Made by a program: the position numbers and the translations under genes. Below the pieces are notes generated by a model. That model was not told the DNA's origin and ran no database searches. It saw only the letters and a program-made list of their open reading frames with translations. DNA of 64,000 bases, from positions 3,038,001-3,102,000 of the forward strand of contig OY759225.1 in the NCBI GenBank assembly GCA_963662175.1. Reading direction: 5' to 3'. Each line of letters opens with the position of its first letter. Position 1 is the stretch's first letter. Shown piece after piece: positions 1 to 11,984 of this stretch. Source of the DNA: Aradus depressus. Its lineage: Eukaryota > Arthropoda > Insecta > Hemiptera > Aradidae.

Positions 1-592
1 TTGTCCTCTATTTATTGTTATTATAATTGCATTTCTAATAGGCGCATTCAATGAAGAAAAAGAGCCAGAAAAAAAAAAAAAAAAAAAAAATGTTTTGATG
101 ACACTTAAAATAAATTGCATCCTGTAATATTTATAAATGTTCATGGAATCTCTTTGTGCAGACTATATTTGACTCTCTTTGGAGATGGAAGATTTTTTTC
201 AAAATGCTGTACTAGATCGAGACTCTGTAAATATTTAAAGGACGGAGGAAAGCAACTTCTGCGTAGAATAACCTTCCTCGTTGCAGTTTGTTTACATTAC
301 TGACCAGGGGCAAGGATGGGGCAAACGAGGAATGAGGCAAAAATACCTTTCTTTTATTATAACACATTATTATAACAATGTGTTATAATATATAATAACA
401 ATGTGTTATAATAACCATATGATATTTAAGATACTTCTCTTTTCCTCTCTTTAAAACAATTATCTGTCTTTCGCTTCGAATCACTTTCTGTCTTTCTATC
501 TTTAAGACACTTGCTTTCTCTCTAAAATACACTTCAAAAAAGATATCTCTCTTTAAGACCACTTTAAAAAAACATTTTAATAATAACAAATA

Positions 593-826
593 AAAAACCG
601 TGAGTACTCTGTCCCTCGGATGAGACGTTAAGCGATGCTCTCAAACATGTGAGATTTCAGGTGTTCGTTAAAGACCAGCAGATACCCTAGACTACATAAA
701 GTTAGGTAGGGAAGATTAGCAAAGCTGAGTTGGGCTAATGTTCACCAGAGCGACAAATGACCGCTCTGGTAGTAGGCAAAGTTAATTAGTAAAGCCCGGG
801 CATAAGTCAGTATAAAACTAACTAAA
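593..826 (+). mobile_element. tRNA-SINE family A, headless and old
   Basis: Lacks the tRNA head; retains CGGATGAGACGTTAAGCGATG, CTCTGGTAGTAGGC and GCCCGGGCATAAGTC with an AACTAACTAA tail. Many differences from the intact copies. Confidence 0.8.
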
Positions 827-854
827 AAAAAGTCTTAGATTTAAAACAATACAA

Positions 855-1540
855 AAACTGTAACAACTACCGATGTAATAAATGTATAGACATAAAATTT
901 CATTTGTAAATTCAGAACCCCATAAGGACCTATTTATCAGCCAAATCAACCGAAGAGAAAGAGAGAATAAGAATAAGAGGGGGGTCTATGGAATGAATCA
1001 ATACAACATTTATTATAATGATTCAAAAGTCTCTGAGTAAGATACATTGATGCATTGATTTGCGACCAAATTGGTACCTAAATTGGGTTGAGAGGGAGAG
1101 AGAAAACTTACTAAATTAGACTTTTTACTACCGCAGCTTTACGAAGTATAGGGGAAGTTATGTAATCGGTCAGGGATGTCAACGGATTTTTATGTTTTGA
1201 GATTTTCTGATTCCAGAAATGAAAAAAAATAATTTCAATCTGTGTATCTGTGAGCACGATAACTCCCGATAGAATTAACGTATCAACACGATATTTTATA
1301 TTGGTATTCAGAACCCTCTAAGGACCTAAGTATTGATTTTCAGCCAAATCGGTCAAAAGAAAGGGGGGTTAGGAGGAAGGCTAAATACTATAACTCTAAT
1401 TACTGCCGTTGTAATTAATATGACATGACATTTCATATGTAAATTCTAAGCCCTATAAGAACAAAACCTATTAATTTTTAGAGGATCCAGTCGATTTAAA
1501 TTTAGTGTGTGGATTAAGAAGCCACGATGTAACTCAAATA
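855..1540 (+). repeat. Dispersed repeat R (AACACGATAACTCCCGATAGA family)
   Basis: Modules shared with many other places in the window: GGGGAAGTTATGTAATCGGTCAG (1151), GAGCACGATAACTCCCGATAGA (1252), CAGCCAAATCGGTC (1343) and ACCGATGTAATAAATGTAT (868). Probably two broken copies. No coding frame; class unknown. Confidence 0.7.
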
Positions 1541-1575
1541 TCGAGTGAAACACCTACGATTTTTTTTTCTTTCAG

Positions 1576-1706
1576 CCTATAATGCTTTGGCTTGCGTGAA
1601 GTGGGATACACTGAGGTTGGCACTCCTGCTCTACATTGACAGTCGTTGCGCCCTAGTGGTCTGGCCTACTGCTGCTGATGTTGCTGAGCTATTCCCCCCG
1701 GGGGCG
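1576..1706 (+). other. Candidate orphan exon, GC-rich, splice-like borders
   Basis: Preceded by TTTTTTTTTCTTTCAG and followed by GTGAGT. One frame is open throughout (YNALACVKWDTLRLALLLYI ... PTAADVAELFPPGA) and would end in phase 0, the phase needed by ankyrin exon 1. The peptide resembles nothing I know, including known ankyrin N-termini, so it may be a transposon piece or chance. Confidence 0.25.
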
Positions 1707-1879
1707 GTGAGTGGTCGGTGCCCTCTGAGTCAGTAGATCGATAAGAGCCCGTCTGGTGTCGCCACCTCCAAGACCTGACCTACCCTCCCTCCCTCAGTAG
1801 GACGTCCTGTCAGCCACTGCCTGTCAACTCACATAGTAATAATAATAATAATAACAACAATAATAGTAATAATTATAAT

Positions 1880-2139
1880 TGGTTAGGTTAGGTTTTATGA
1901 CTCATGTCCGGGCTTTAACTATCAGAGCGCTCTTTCGTCACTCTGGTGGACATGAGCCCGACTCTACTGTGTGGAGTCCTAAATTTTGCCTACCCTAAAT
2001 TTTTATTCACCTAGGGCAGGGGTCTTTAAACGAGTACCTGACATCGTACAGGCTCGGGACCATTGCTTAACGCCCCATCCGAAGCAGGGCGTGTTTAAGT
2101 TTATTTTACCTCCAGATAAAATAAACTAAGAGTCTCGGA
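1880..2139 (-). mobile_element. tRNA-SINE family A, headless, telomere-like tail
   Basis: Antisense copy: GGTTAGGTTAGGTTTTATGACTC marks its 3' end and the body runs to the TAAAATAAACTAAG box; the tRNA head is absent. Confidence 0.85.
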
Positions 2140-2224
2140 TTATCACACATTAAATAATTGTACTGATATTAGGTTTCTACCTAATCCACGGCATTAAGTC
2201 GTAAAAATTCCAAGATCCACCACA

Positions 2225-2600
2225 AACTAATCAATTACGTTTTCGTTCTCCTTCCAAAGCCAATAGGTCGTTCCCGCTATAAATCCATATTTGACTTACA
2301 TAGACGCTCCTAAATCCTGATACTAAATTTGAATCGATATATTCATTGTATCGGGCTGTTATTAAGGGTATTTGAGTCGACCACCCCCTTCTCCTTCAAC
2401 CGATTTCGCGGAAAATTAGTAGCTGCTATCCTTATGAGGTTGTGAATTTTAAATATAAAATTTCATGTCGATACATTCATTACATCGGCAGTTAATTGAG
2501 ATTTTTGAGCTGAGCCCTCCCCCTTCTTCGGCTCATTCCTATGAAAATTAATCGGTGTCGTCCTAATAGGGCTTTAAATTTTCTTAAACGTTCCAAACCT
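2225..2600 (-). repeat. Dispersed repeat R, antisense copy
   Basis: Reads in complement as the family-R body: ATGTAATGAATGTATCGACATG (near 2470), AATATATCGATTC (near 2335) and GGAAGGAGAACGAAAACGTAATTG (near 2240). Confidence 0.65.
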
Positions 2601-3009
2601 ACTTCAGTGGCGGATACTAGGGGGGGGGGGTGGGGGGGGGGGGGGGGGGGGGGGGGGGGTAAAGCTTCCCCTAGCGCCGTAGGCTCATAAGTGTAAGTTT
2701 CGTTAAGGATAAAGAAATAGGCACGTTAAATTGGGAAAGACGAAGGACGTGCTGGTGATGCGAGAAGGACCTCTTATGGTCTTGCGCACAGACTTTATTG
2801 ACGTCATTCGTTTACAGACTCAGACTGTTTTCAACCACCTGTCAACCAAATTTTACCCCCCCTCCGATGAACATCCTGGACCTGTCCTTGAGCTGCACTA
2901 CTAGACACTAGACACAAAATATCGCCTAGAGTTATTTAATTAAAATCATTCGTATTATTTCTTCTATTGAGAGTGTGTGTGAAGGATTAAATAAATAATG
3001 TCAACATCT

Positions 3010-3135
3010 TTTTTGAAATATGGTCTATTCCACACAAAAAAAAAAAAAAAGATTTAACTTTTTTTGTGGAATAAATTATATTTATAATAAGTTTGTTTTA
3101 TTTATTTATTGCAAGTTTCCGCACTATGTCCGCCA
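3010..3135. mobile_element. Foldback family P fragment
   Basis: TTTTGAAATATGGTCTATTCCAC and AATAAGTTTGTTTTATTTATTT with the following GCGGACAT-type flank (in complement: ATGTCCGCCATTTCTCAAC) match the outer parts of the palindromes at 38900 and 43995. The core with the GAAACC motif is missing, replaced by an A run. Confidence 0.6.
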
Positions 3136-3145
3136 TTTCTCAACT

Positions 3146-3199
3146 TAAAAGATTTAATAAATGAAATATAATATATTTCATTTATTAAATCTTTTAATG
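3146..3199. repeat. Perfect palindrome
   Basis: TTAAAAGATTTAATAAATGA is followed after a short TATAATATA centre by its exact complement. It would form a hairpin of about 24 bp. Role unknown. Confidence 0.8.
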
Positions 3200-3794
3200 T
3201 TATATTATAACATTTTTCACTTACAACCCCTTTTTCAAGTCACCCCTATTTATAACTTACATAAATATGTGATATATGACTGTTCTAATGGAAAGAAATC
3301 TATTTTAATCTTGATTTTGAAAATAAATTTTGTCTGGATGTTGTCTGCAGGGAAAGAGAAAGAGAGAAAGAGAGAGAGAGAAGGTTGGCACGAAGCCCAA
3401 ATAATGTAAGTTTACCGAAATAAGACGTGACATGCCGTCACCATGTTAACAGGGAAAGAGGAAATTGCTCTCAAACCCCCCACCCCCCCCCCCCCCCCCC
3501 CCCCAAAATAAATTTATATATATATATGGTCATAACTTTATACCAAACCACATTTGTACAAATCACTCTTCCTCCTTCTGAGGATCATTTCATACTGGCT
3601 TTACCGGGTATATGAAAGTAATGTGTTGCGGTCATTCTTATAGACAGTATAAGAGGAGGGAGGGGTAGGGACTGTAATCAGTACAAACGTTAAGGTTGGT
3701 ATAACAAAGTCCTCTTATGACCATATCAAATTTATTTTATTTTATCTTTCCGTTTTATCATTTTTAATAAAAAATAAATAAATAAAAAAAAAAA

Positions 3795-4094
3795 GTTATT
3801 ATGACTCATGCTCGGACCTCAACTAGGTTATATCGCCTACTACCAAGATGCGCTCTCTTGTCACTCTGGTAATCCTAAATTTTGCCTACCCTTGGTTTTA
3901 GGGTAGGGGTTTTTAACGAGTACCTAACATGACCACAAGCTCGGAGCCATCCCTTAACGTGTCATCCGAAGGATGGCGTACTCAAGTTTTTACACCTCCC
4001 AGAGATAAGAAACATAATAGCCTCAGGCGGGTTTCAAAATCGCGGATCTTGAGTTGAGAAGGCTAGCACGCATCCACTGAGCTACTGACACTCT
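3795..4094 (-). mobile_element. tRNA-SINE family A, antisense, diverged
   Basis: Runs from the TATGACTCATG 3' tail to a decayed tRNA head (CACGCATCCACTGAGCTAC). Several small deletions relative to the best copies. Confidence 0.83.
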
Positions 4095-4916
4095 CACTAC
4101 CAATAGTAAAAAGATGAGAGCAAACATTTTGTAATGATATAATTTAAATAATATTTTGTAATATTTCCTACGGAAATCTATTGTACATTTTGAGAACTAT
4201 TAAGCGATTTAACTAAAAAAAAATAGTTAAGGAAAACTTTTACAAAAAAAGGGAACCAACAACAAAAAATGAATAAAAACAATTTCATAAAAAATATATA
4301 ATTAATCTGTAGAAGACCGAAACACGGTCGATTTTAGCATAAATGTAAAAAATATTAGTTATTTAAAAGTGTAATTGCATCAAAGCAATTATTATATCAA
4401 TGTTGATTAAAATTGTATAGATTCGGAGGAGGGATAGACTTGCAAGCCGACATTTTATATATAAAAAAAAAAAATGTTTAAATAAATTGTAAAAAGCAAA
4501 ACTGAAGATAAAAATACAAGTTTTGCAATTTTCTGTTAATTTCATACATTAAAAGTACAAATATACGAAATGTTATACTGGCATTAAACGTCCAATATAA
4601 GAAATTTCATAAAAAACATTAATTGTTCAAAAAAAAAAAAAGTATTATCTTCTATTATGTTTACCACCATCTTGAAACAATTAATAAATATTAAAATAAT
4701 GTTAAAATGAAAACATCTAACTTGTAAAGGGATTTATGATACAATAAGGTTGGTATACAGATCGGTCATTTCCGGCCAAGTTCGTCTGTACTCGCTCCAC
4801 TCCAATCAATAGACTTATCTCAAACAAAACTATTTCATGAAAATAGTTTTATGATAATATATGTAGCAGCTATATTATTCTTCCATTTTTTTTTCTCTTA
4901 AGATTCAGAATATTAT

Positions 4917-5163
4917 AGGTTAGGTTAGGTTTTATGACTCATGCCCGGGCTTTAACTACGAGGTCATATCGCCTATTATCAGAGCGCTCTTTCGTCACTC
5001 TGGTGGACATGAGCCCGACTCTACTGTGGGAGTCCTAAATTTTGCTACCCTAAATTTTTATTCATCTAGGGTAGGAGGAGTCTTTAACGGAGTACCTGAC
5101 ATCGTACAGGCTCAGGACCATCGCTTCCGAATTGTCCCATCCGAAGGACGGCGTGGTTCAAAA
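4917..5163 (-). mobile_element. tRNA-SINE family A, headless, telomere-like tail
   Basis: 3' end is TAGGTTAGGTTAGG-type; the body is well preserved up to GGACGGCGTG, where it meets the mariner relic. Confidence 0.87.
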
Positions 5164-5165
5164 AA

Positions 5166-5880
5166 TTTCGCAACGGAGATTACAGCCTTTTCGGTCCATC
5201 TCGTTCAGATGGACCGAAAGTGTTAGACGATGACTCCCTGAAAGAAGTAGTGGAGAGCGATCGATTAGAGAAGGAGTATGGGTTCCTCATAGACTCTCAT
5301 TTAACAACAAACAGCAGCGACTTTCCATCTGTACATCATTGCTTTCTCGAGAGACGCAAACCCTTTTTTTGGACTGTATAATTACTGGGGACGAAAATTG
5401 GGTTCTATATGAAAACCCAGAGAAAAGGAAACAATGGCTGAGTGCGGGAGAAAAACCAGTTCCTACCCCAAAAGCTGTTAAAACCTAACCAAATGGTATT
5501 GATAAAACAATAAAACAATAATACATCAGATCCAAATAGACTGGAGAAGTCTATTGCCAACAATTAGACAGATTGGGTGAGGCTTTACGGATTAAAAACC
5601 CCGCATTGGTGAACAGAAAAGGTGTTATTGTGCATCATGACATCACCAGACCTCACAGATCCAAACTCACTCAGCAACTAATCATGAGTCTATGTTATAA
5701 TCCTTCTAGTGAAGAATTTCAAAACACCTGAAGAGGTGAAATCAGCATTACAAGCTTTCTTCGTTACCGAAATTCGGACAGAAGCCGATGCAATGTTTAG
5801 TATGCTGTTCCTTCAGGCTTTTCGATCTCCTGAGCACGAAAATAACGAAATAACCTGTCTGTAGACTAGATAATTCCTTA
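5166..5880 (+). pseudogene. mariner transposase relic
   Basis: Broken frames read as mariner transposase: DDDSLKEVVESDRLEKEYGFL, then IITGDENWVLYENPEKRKQW (first catalytic Asp region), VYCQQLDRLGEAL-like, NRKGVIVHHDITRPHRSKLTQQ (second catalytic Asp region) and KTPEEVKSALQAFF. Stops and frameshifts separate these blocks. A SINE joins its left side at about 5163. I did not find terminal repeats. Confidence 0.82.
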
Positions 5881-6110
5881 TAGAATGAATATATCGACAC
5901 GAAATTTTATATGTAAATTGACCATTAAGTATGGCAGCAGTGATATTTATGAACTTTGTGAAAATTCATGTGAAAAGAGATATTGTGAAAATTCATAAAA
6001 AATAAAGAAAAACACGTTTTTTGAAAAGTATTGACTATTTAACCAACATTTTATCATTTTTGGGTTTTGTAAAGACATTTTAATTTTATAATAATATATG
6101 ATTTTCACAG

Positions 6111-6660
6111 CTTTATTCTTCTTTCAATTTGTTTTTTGGTCTTTACAACCTAGCAAATAGATGTTTCCGTAAGAACTCCCATCATCAGTGTCTATAATTT
6201 ATTTTCTGATCTTTATTATAAACAATTTTTTCCTTGAATCATAACATTCATTATGCAGAATATAATTTACGAGTCGACCTCTATGTTATACATTTTAGTA
6301 TAGTCTTGGATTGCTCAAGGGTTTTTTTTTACCTCCAAGTTAAAAAGAAGGGTCTCGGCCAGGTTTTGAATCTGTGATTTTGAGCAATGTAGGCAAGTAC
6401 ACTAGACTATGTTACCTACAAGTCGTGTTACAAGTTCTGTAGTTGTATTTAAATCCTTAATCTACAGTAAGGGTTTTAACGTCTACTCGTAAAGTTTATT
6501 CTCCATAAAGAATATTATGATGAATATAAGGAAAAAAAAATGTTTACAATAAAGATCAGCAAATAAATGATAGATATTGATGATGGGAGTTCTTCCCGAA
6601 ACATCTATTTGCTGGCATGTAAAGACCAAAAAATAAATTGAGGGAAGAATAAAGTTGTGG
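6111..6660. mobile_element. Foldback element with 125-bp inverted arms
   Basis: Segment 6111-6232 (CTTTATTCTTC ... TTTATTATAAAC) is inverted and about 85% repeated at 6530-6658. Each arm carries the CTGATGA...GAAAC hammerhead-like motif described under findings. The 300-bp spacer is AT-rich with no gene. Confidence 0.75.
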
Positions 6661-6719
6661 ACTTTCGGTATGGCTAACATTTTCAGACATGACTTTACAA
6701 ATAGATATTTATTTATTTC

Positions 6720-6935
6720 ATACTGATTTTCAGCCGAATTGGCTGGAGAAGAAACGCAAAAAGGCTAATAAAACGTAATGGAATGAGTATATAGACAGAA
6801 TTTTCAGTCAAATGATTCGAACAGGACGAGGATTAAAAAGAGTTAACAAAAAGGGTACTTAATCTACTTTATTTCAGATAATGCAAACCTGAGAAGTACA
6901 CTACCGATGTTTCACCGACAATTTTTATTATCGAG
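6720..6935 (+). repeat. Dispersed repeat R fragment with CGGTGATTCACCG-type end
   Basis: Contains TTTTCAGCCGAATTGGC, ATGGAATGAGTATATAGAC and the terminal box AAGTACACTACCGATGTTTCACCGACAA. Confidence 0.6.
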
Positions 6936-7261
6936 ATCTTATATCGCTTTTCTGATCACTTGTTTTTCAGGCTATTTTAAACCGGGGGCACGTGGCCCCA
7001 CTCCGGTTTCACTATAAATTTCAGTTCATTTCACTTTTTTTTTTCTTTTTTTTTTATTATTATTTATTAATAAATTAATTTTTTATGAAAAGATCAGTGA
7101 CGAATGGGGGTTTGGAGTTTTTTTTGGCAACAGTCGTCGTTTTTCTACTTAATATTTTTATAATCACCTTTTCGATTATAAGGTCAGGGGCGGATTTAGA
7201 ACATTCGCGAAGGGCTGAGTCTATTAAACCCTTTCCCCAGATCATCAAGACGAGAGGCCGA

Positions 7262-7574
7262 GGGCGCCGGTAGCTCAGTGGATTCAGAACGTAATTAAGC
7301 CCCTTAGTTTATTTCATCTGGGAGGTAAAATAAACTTGAGCACGCCGTCCTTCGGATGGGACGTTAAGCGATGGTCCCGAGCCTGTACGATGTCAGGTAC
7401 TCGTTAAAGACCCCTGCCCTAGATGAATAAAAATTTAGGGTACCTAGGCAAAATTTAGGACTCCCACAGTAGAGTCGGGCTCATGTCCACCGGAGTGACT
7501 AAAGAGCGCTCTGGTAGTAGGCGATATGACCTCGTAGTTAAAGCCCGGGCACGAGTCATAAAAACCTAACCTAA
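7262..7574 (+). mobile_element. tRNA-SINE family A, full length, altered head
   Basis: Head GGGCGCCGGTAGCTCAGTGG is present, but the B-box region is replaced by ATTCAGAACGTAATTAAG; the body and the AACCTAACCTAA tail are intact. Confidence 0.9.
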
Positions 7575-7799
7575 GACGAGAGGCCCTTAAGAAAGTCTGA
7601 TGGGCCTCCTTCACTATAAATACACTCTTAAATAAAGTAGTAAATATATTTACTTATGTATCTATATTTGCACTTATATACAGTGTCAAATATCGATAAT
7701 AGTTAAAAGTAACAAATACACGTAACAAGATCAGTAAGAAATACCGGTAACAGTTAACATTAACTATAGTCCGAGACTATATTTAAAGGCAACAATAAG

Positions 7800-8090
7800 T
7801 GGTATATTGAGAGGTAAGCCGGCGAGTGAGGGGGGGGGGGGGGGGGGGGGGGAGGGCGCAGGGCGTCAATATCCCTTCAGAGTTGGGTTGGTAGGACTGA
7901 ACCGGCGGGGTTGCTGTGTAGTTCACCCCCTCGTCGTGACACAGACATCGTCAAGACTCCATACTGTCCGGTTTGTGATCCTAGTCAGAGTGCCATTGTG
8001 GACACCCTTATAGAATAAAGAGACACCCCCTTCGTACCACAAGAAGAGACATCCGAGACCCTAGAGATGGTCACGGAAACCCCCATCCAG
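7800..8090. other. GC-rich non-coding patch with G run
   Basis: About 290 bp of unusual GC content in AT-rich surroundings, with a 23-base G run at 7830-7852. No convincing frame. It could be a transposon remnant or an untranslated exon. Confidence 0.3.
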
Positions 8091-9639
8091 GTACATCATT
8101 CACCCTTAATAAAAATAAAAATATTACCTTAAATCTGAAATTGTTTAAGAATCGGCAAGAAATTGAAGCTGTAGAGCTTGATTCCGAAAAATTACTTATA
8201 TCTGAAAATCAAAATTCCATAGTATAATTACAGAATACGAAAAATAAATTTTAAAAACTCATAAAATCATAAGAAATGTAATTATACAGTACATGTTTAT
8301 ACAAGAACTATAGTAGAGGGTTTGGGTCATAGATATCTGACAATACAAGATTTAGATATACAGAGTAGAAGAATTTGAAAGAAATATACCCTTAAATGCA
8401 AAATTAGGGAGAATTTACTGTTTTTGTTAGTTGTGAGCTATCTATATAAATGCATAATAGGTGTAATTTTTTCCCTCCTATACTAGTTGCATGTGCACCC
8501 ATGGCACAATATTTAAAGATGCATTGAATAATATATTGTATAAATATATTTATTTATATATAATATATATTTACATTATATTTATTATATTATTATCTAT
8601 TGATTATAGTCATTTATTATTGCTGCGGTGTATTGATAAGCAATATAATTCTTCATTATATAAATCGCTCAATTTACTTTTGAATGAAATGGAATTATCA
8701 AAAATAGATTGAGCGACTATCAAAATATTGTTATATATTTTTTTTATTTTATTTTTTTTTTCTCATTTATTCTAGGATAATATAAATGGGAATATATAAA
8801 TATCGATTAAGAAATAAAACAATATAATTTTATTAATGTCTCATTTTTGACAGTCGCTCAGAGATCTACAAAAATAAATGTGAAAATTCAGAAATGCAAT
8901 TATCTATTTGTCAAAGGTATCATCGAATCAGTTCAATAATACAATGATTATGATCATTTATGACAAGACTTGCTTGTATGCAATGTGGCATGATTTGGTA
9001 CATTTCAATGAATACATTTAGACGTACGGTGTTAATAATTATTATATTTTTATTAAACGTTGTATATATTTAACTGTAATAATAAATAATAAGATTATGT
9101 TGAATATTATCGTAAGAAATGTATGATTTAGGAGTGAGAAAGTATACAGGGCGTGGTTGGATGTTATCGATTTAATCAGCTGTGAGGCGTCTTACTTGGG
9201 GAATATTGGACGAAAACAATGGCATCCTTCCACAAGTGTCCATAGTCTTCGTATTCACATAGCAAAGTTGTCTTATTGTGTTATATAATTATATAAACAG
9301 GCTGTATAGATTTTATTGACAGAAAGTATTACCTAATCCAAAGAGAGGGGGAAACAAAAGTATTTTTACCCTCCTGTAGGGGGGGATTTATGTAATAGTA
9401 TGGTTTTTTTTGCATTTTTTCACCATAACTTCATATTTTTCAACCCCATGATTCCAAAAATAAAAAATAAAATTACCTGTCTGCCTATATATATACACAT
9501 ATTTTTACAATTCATTCATATACAAGTCATTATTATTGTCATCATGTTTCACATTATTATTCTAACTTCTTTTTCAATTTTTTTTATTTCTCTTTATTAT
9601 TTTTCACTAGTTTATTATATTGTTTTACTGATTGCCTGT

Positions 9640-9790
9640 TTTTAACATTTAGTATTTATTCCTTGAGACCAATTTTATTTTTATTCTTCTCAAGTGGTTG
9701 CTATTTGTACTATCTTGTTTATTTTTTATGTTATTATTCTTAGGGGACGTATGTCCCAGAATAAAGATTATTTTTCATTCATTCATTCAT
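9640..9790 (+). repeat. Possible LINE 3' end with (ATTC)n tail
   Basis: GGGGACGTATGTCCCAGAATAAAG followed by ATTATTTTTCATTCATTCATTCAT looks like a 3' terminal hairpin, a polyadenylation-like box and a short tandem tail. No reverse transcriptase remains upstream; 8090-9640 is otherwise featureless AT-rich DNA. Confidence 0.45.
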
Positions 9791-9796
9791 ATTGTA

Positions 9797-9981
9797 GAGG
9801 GCGCCGGTAGCTCAGTGGTATGCGTGCTTACCTTCTGAGCTCAAGATCGTGGGTTCGAAACCCGACCGAGGCCCTTAGTTTATTTTATCTGGGAGGTAAA
9901 ATAAACTTTAGCATGCCATTCTTCGGATGGGACGTTAAGCGATGGTCCCGAGTCTGTACGATGTCAGGTACTCGTTAATGA

Positions 9982-10013
<32 letters not shown>

Positions 10014-10166
10014 CCCCCCCTGCCCTAGGTGAATAAAAATTTAGGGTAGGCAAAATTTAAGACTGCCACAGTAGAGTCAGGCTCATGTCCACCAGAGAAC
10101 TTACTCTGGTAGTAGGCGATATGACCTCGTAGCTAAAGCCCGGGCATGAGTCATAATAACTAATTA
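9797..10166 (+). mobile_element. tRNA-SINE family A, full length, with a long C run inside
   Basis: Complete head with A box (TAGCTCAGTGG) and B box (GGTTCGAAACC). The normal GACCCCTGCCC site is expanded to about 38 C at 9982-10020. Tail ATAACTAATTA. Confidence 0.93.
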
Positions 10167-10237
10167 TATAGATATTGCCTGATTAAGACATCAATTGATT
10201 ATCAGCCACATAGTTTGATTGAATAATAACTCTGAAG

Positions 10238-10423
10238 TTTTTTTTTTTTTTTTTTTAGCCATGTCAGATTTCTAGTTATTTTTACGACATCCATGGCCCC
10301 GGGAGGGAGTTCTATCTCAGAAATAAAACTCACTTCCCGGACGGGATACGAACCCGCAAACCATGGTGAGACCATGCTACCAAAGCCCTACGGTCTAGCC
10401 CGCACGGCCACCATGGCCCCCAC
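10238..10423 (-). mobile_element. tRNA-SINE family B with poly(A) and target duplication
   Basis: In complement: a tRNA-like head (GGCCGTGCGGGCTAGACCG ... GCGGGTTCGTATCCCG), a short body and a 19-base A tail. Flanked by AATAACTCTGAAG (10225-10237) and AATTACTCTCAAG (10424-10436), a 13-bp duplication with two differences. Confidence 0.82.
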
Positions 10424-10559
10424 AATTACTCTCAAGTTGGAAGTCTGTCACATTAAAAAAAGGCGGACACCTTCATAACACTATATTTACATTAATTTGT
10501 TGTTTTATTTCTTATTATTTGTGTTATGGTGTAGGATATGACATATGGGTGAATGTCAA

Positions 10560-10830
10560 AGGTGAAAAAATACACTGCCGGTGATTCACCGACCACTTTT
10601 TTTTTTTGTTAAAAAACCCCCTCTAATTAACCCCATTTTCATTGTTATGCCCTTTATAAAGGTGCTCAGACTATTAATTTATTTTCTACCCCTATTATAT
10701 CCCTTCCCCAGCGCGGATTAATAATCTAAGTTTTCGCTCTCCCGCTGAAATCAATCTACCGATTTGGTTGAAAATCAACAGATGTCTTACTCAGGGGCTT
10801 CTGAATCATCATAATAAATTTCGTGATGAT
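10560..10830 (-). repeat. Dispersed repeat R, antisense copy
   Basis: Contains the palindromic end box TGCCGGTGATTCACCGACCA (10574) and the body modules (TTTTCGCTCTCCCGCTGAAATC, ACCGATTTGGTTGAAAATCAAC). Confidence 0.62.
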
Positions 10831-10833
10831 GAT

Positions 10834-11410
10834 GATAGCCGGTCAAACTTTCTTGTGTTACAAAATACCGTCAGATTTCAATCGATAATAACCAGGAGAC
10901 TAATAATGCGATAACAACGGTTGGGGTCACAATGGATAGAGCATGTCTGTATGTGTTTGTTGTGCAGTGTTTGTTTTGCCTATGACGTTATCGGGCTAGT
11001 GTGGGCGCCGGCGGATGATTGTTGCGAATTAACGTTGTGTAAAATTAGAAATTAGTGCAGCGTGATAACGCGTTTAGATAGGACGTTGATTCGGGTGTCA
11101 TTGTAAAGAGCTTGAGGAGCACTACTAGGACTCAAAGTGAAACAATAAAAATATTCGCCAAAATATATGTAAAAATCGGCATTAAATTGAAAATTGTAAC
11201 AAAATTAAGGATGTCGTCTCATATGAATTATTAAATATGCGCGGAATTATAGAAAACGCAAATCAGAGGAAAGCTCGCATCAAAAGGAATTTAAAAAACC
11301 TAAAAAGTCTAGTGCCGAGCAAATGCAAGAGCTACGGCAGCACGAAAAGAAAATGAAAAATGATTTTATCCCGACGTTTTCACGGAAAATCTACGGCGTG
11401 GACCTTGACG
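10834..11410 (+). repeat. Dispersed repeat D, copy 1
   Basis: About 575 bp, above 90% identical by eye to 25148-25695, from GATAGCCGGTCAAACTTTCT to CTACGGCGTGGACCTTGAC. It has an extra 27 bases near 11224. The last 150 bp read as a basic peptide in one frame ([15 protein letters not shown]...EQMQELRQH), which may be the start of a transposon protein. Unknown family. Confidence 0.75.
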
Positions 11411-11653
11411 TTTTTTTGTTTTTTTTAATTTTTGGACTGAGGAGGTTTGAAGACAGGAAATGCTCATGGTGCAGCTGGCAATGTCAATGGTTCCTGTCTG
11501 CCTGAGTGTGTGTGTCTGTGAACACGATAACTCTCGATAGAATGAATATATAATAAAAAGAGGTGCAAAAATAAATAAAACTTGTTTATCCACTGTTTTA
11601 ATAGAACAATATTAGTACCTTATATAAAGCTTGTCAAAAAATACTAACAAATA

Positions 11654-11984
11654 GAGGGCGCCGGTAGCTCAGTGGTATGCGTGCTTGCCTTCTGAACTAA
11701 AGATCGTGGGGTCGAAACCCGACCGAGGCCCTTAGTTTATTTTATCTGGCAGGTAAAATAAACTTAAGCACACCGTCATTCGGATAGGACGTTAATCGAT
11801 GGTCCCGAGCGTACTCGTTAAAGACCCCTGCTCTAGGTGAATAAAAACTTTAGGGTAGGCAAAATTAAGGACTCCCACAGTAGAGTCGGGCTCATGTCTA
11901 CCAGAGTGACGAAAGAGCGTTCTGGTAGTAGGCGATATGACGTAGTTAAAGCCCGGGCATGAGTCATAAAACCTAACCTAACCT
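11654..11984 (+). mobile_element. tRNA-SINE family A, full length, telomere-like tail
   Basis: GAGGGCGCCGGTAGCTCAGTGG head with both promoter boxes; tail AACCTAACCTAACC. Inserted beside a family-R fragment. Confidence 0.92.

Noticed and set aside
1545..1736. Independent 63-codon gene
   Set aside because: The ATG and first codons fall in a polypyrimidine tract; if anything is real here it is the exon-like part 1576-1706.
9797..9870. tRNA gene (cloverleaf-like sequence with A and B boxes)
   Set aside because: It is the head of the tRNA-derived SINE: the same head precedes the same 250-bp body at many sites, and the acceptor stem does not pair cleanly.
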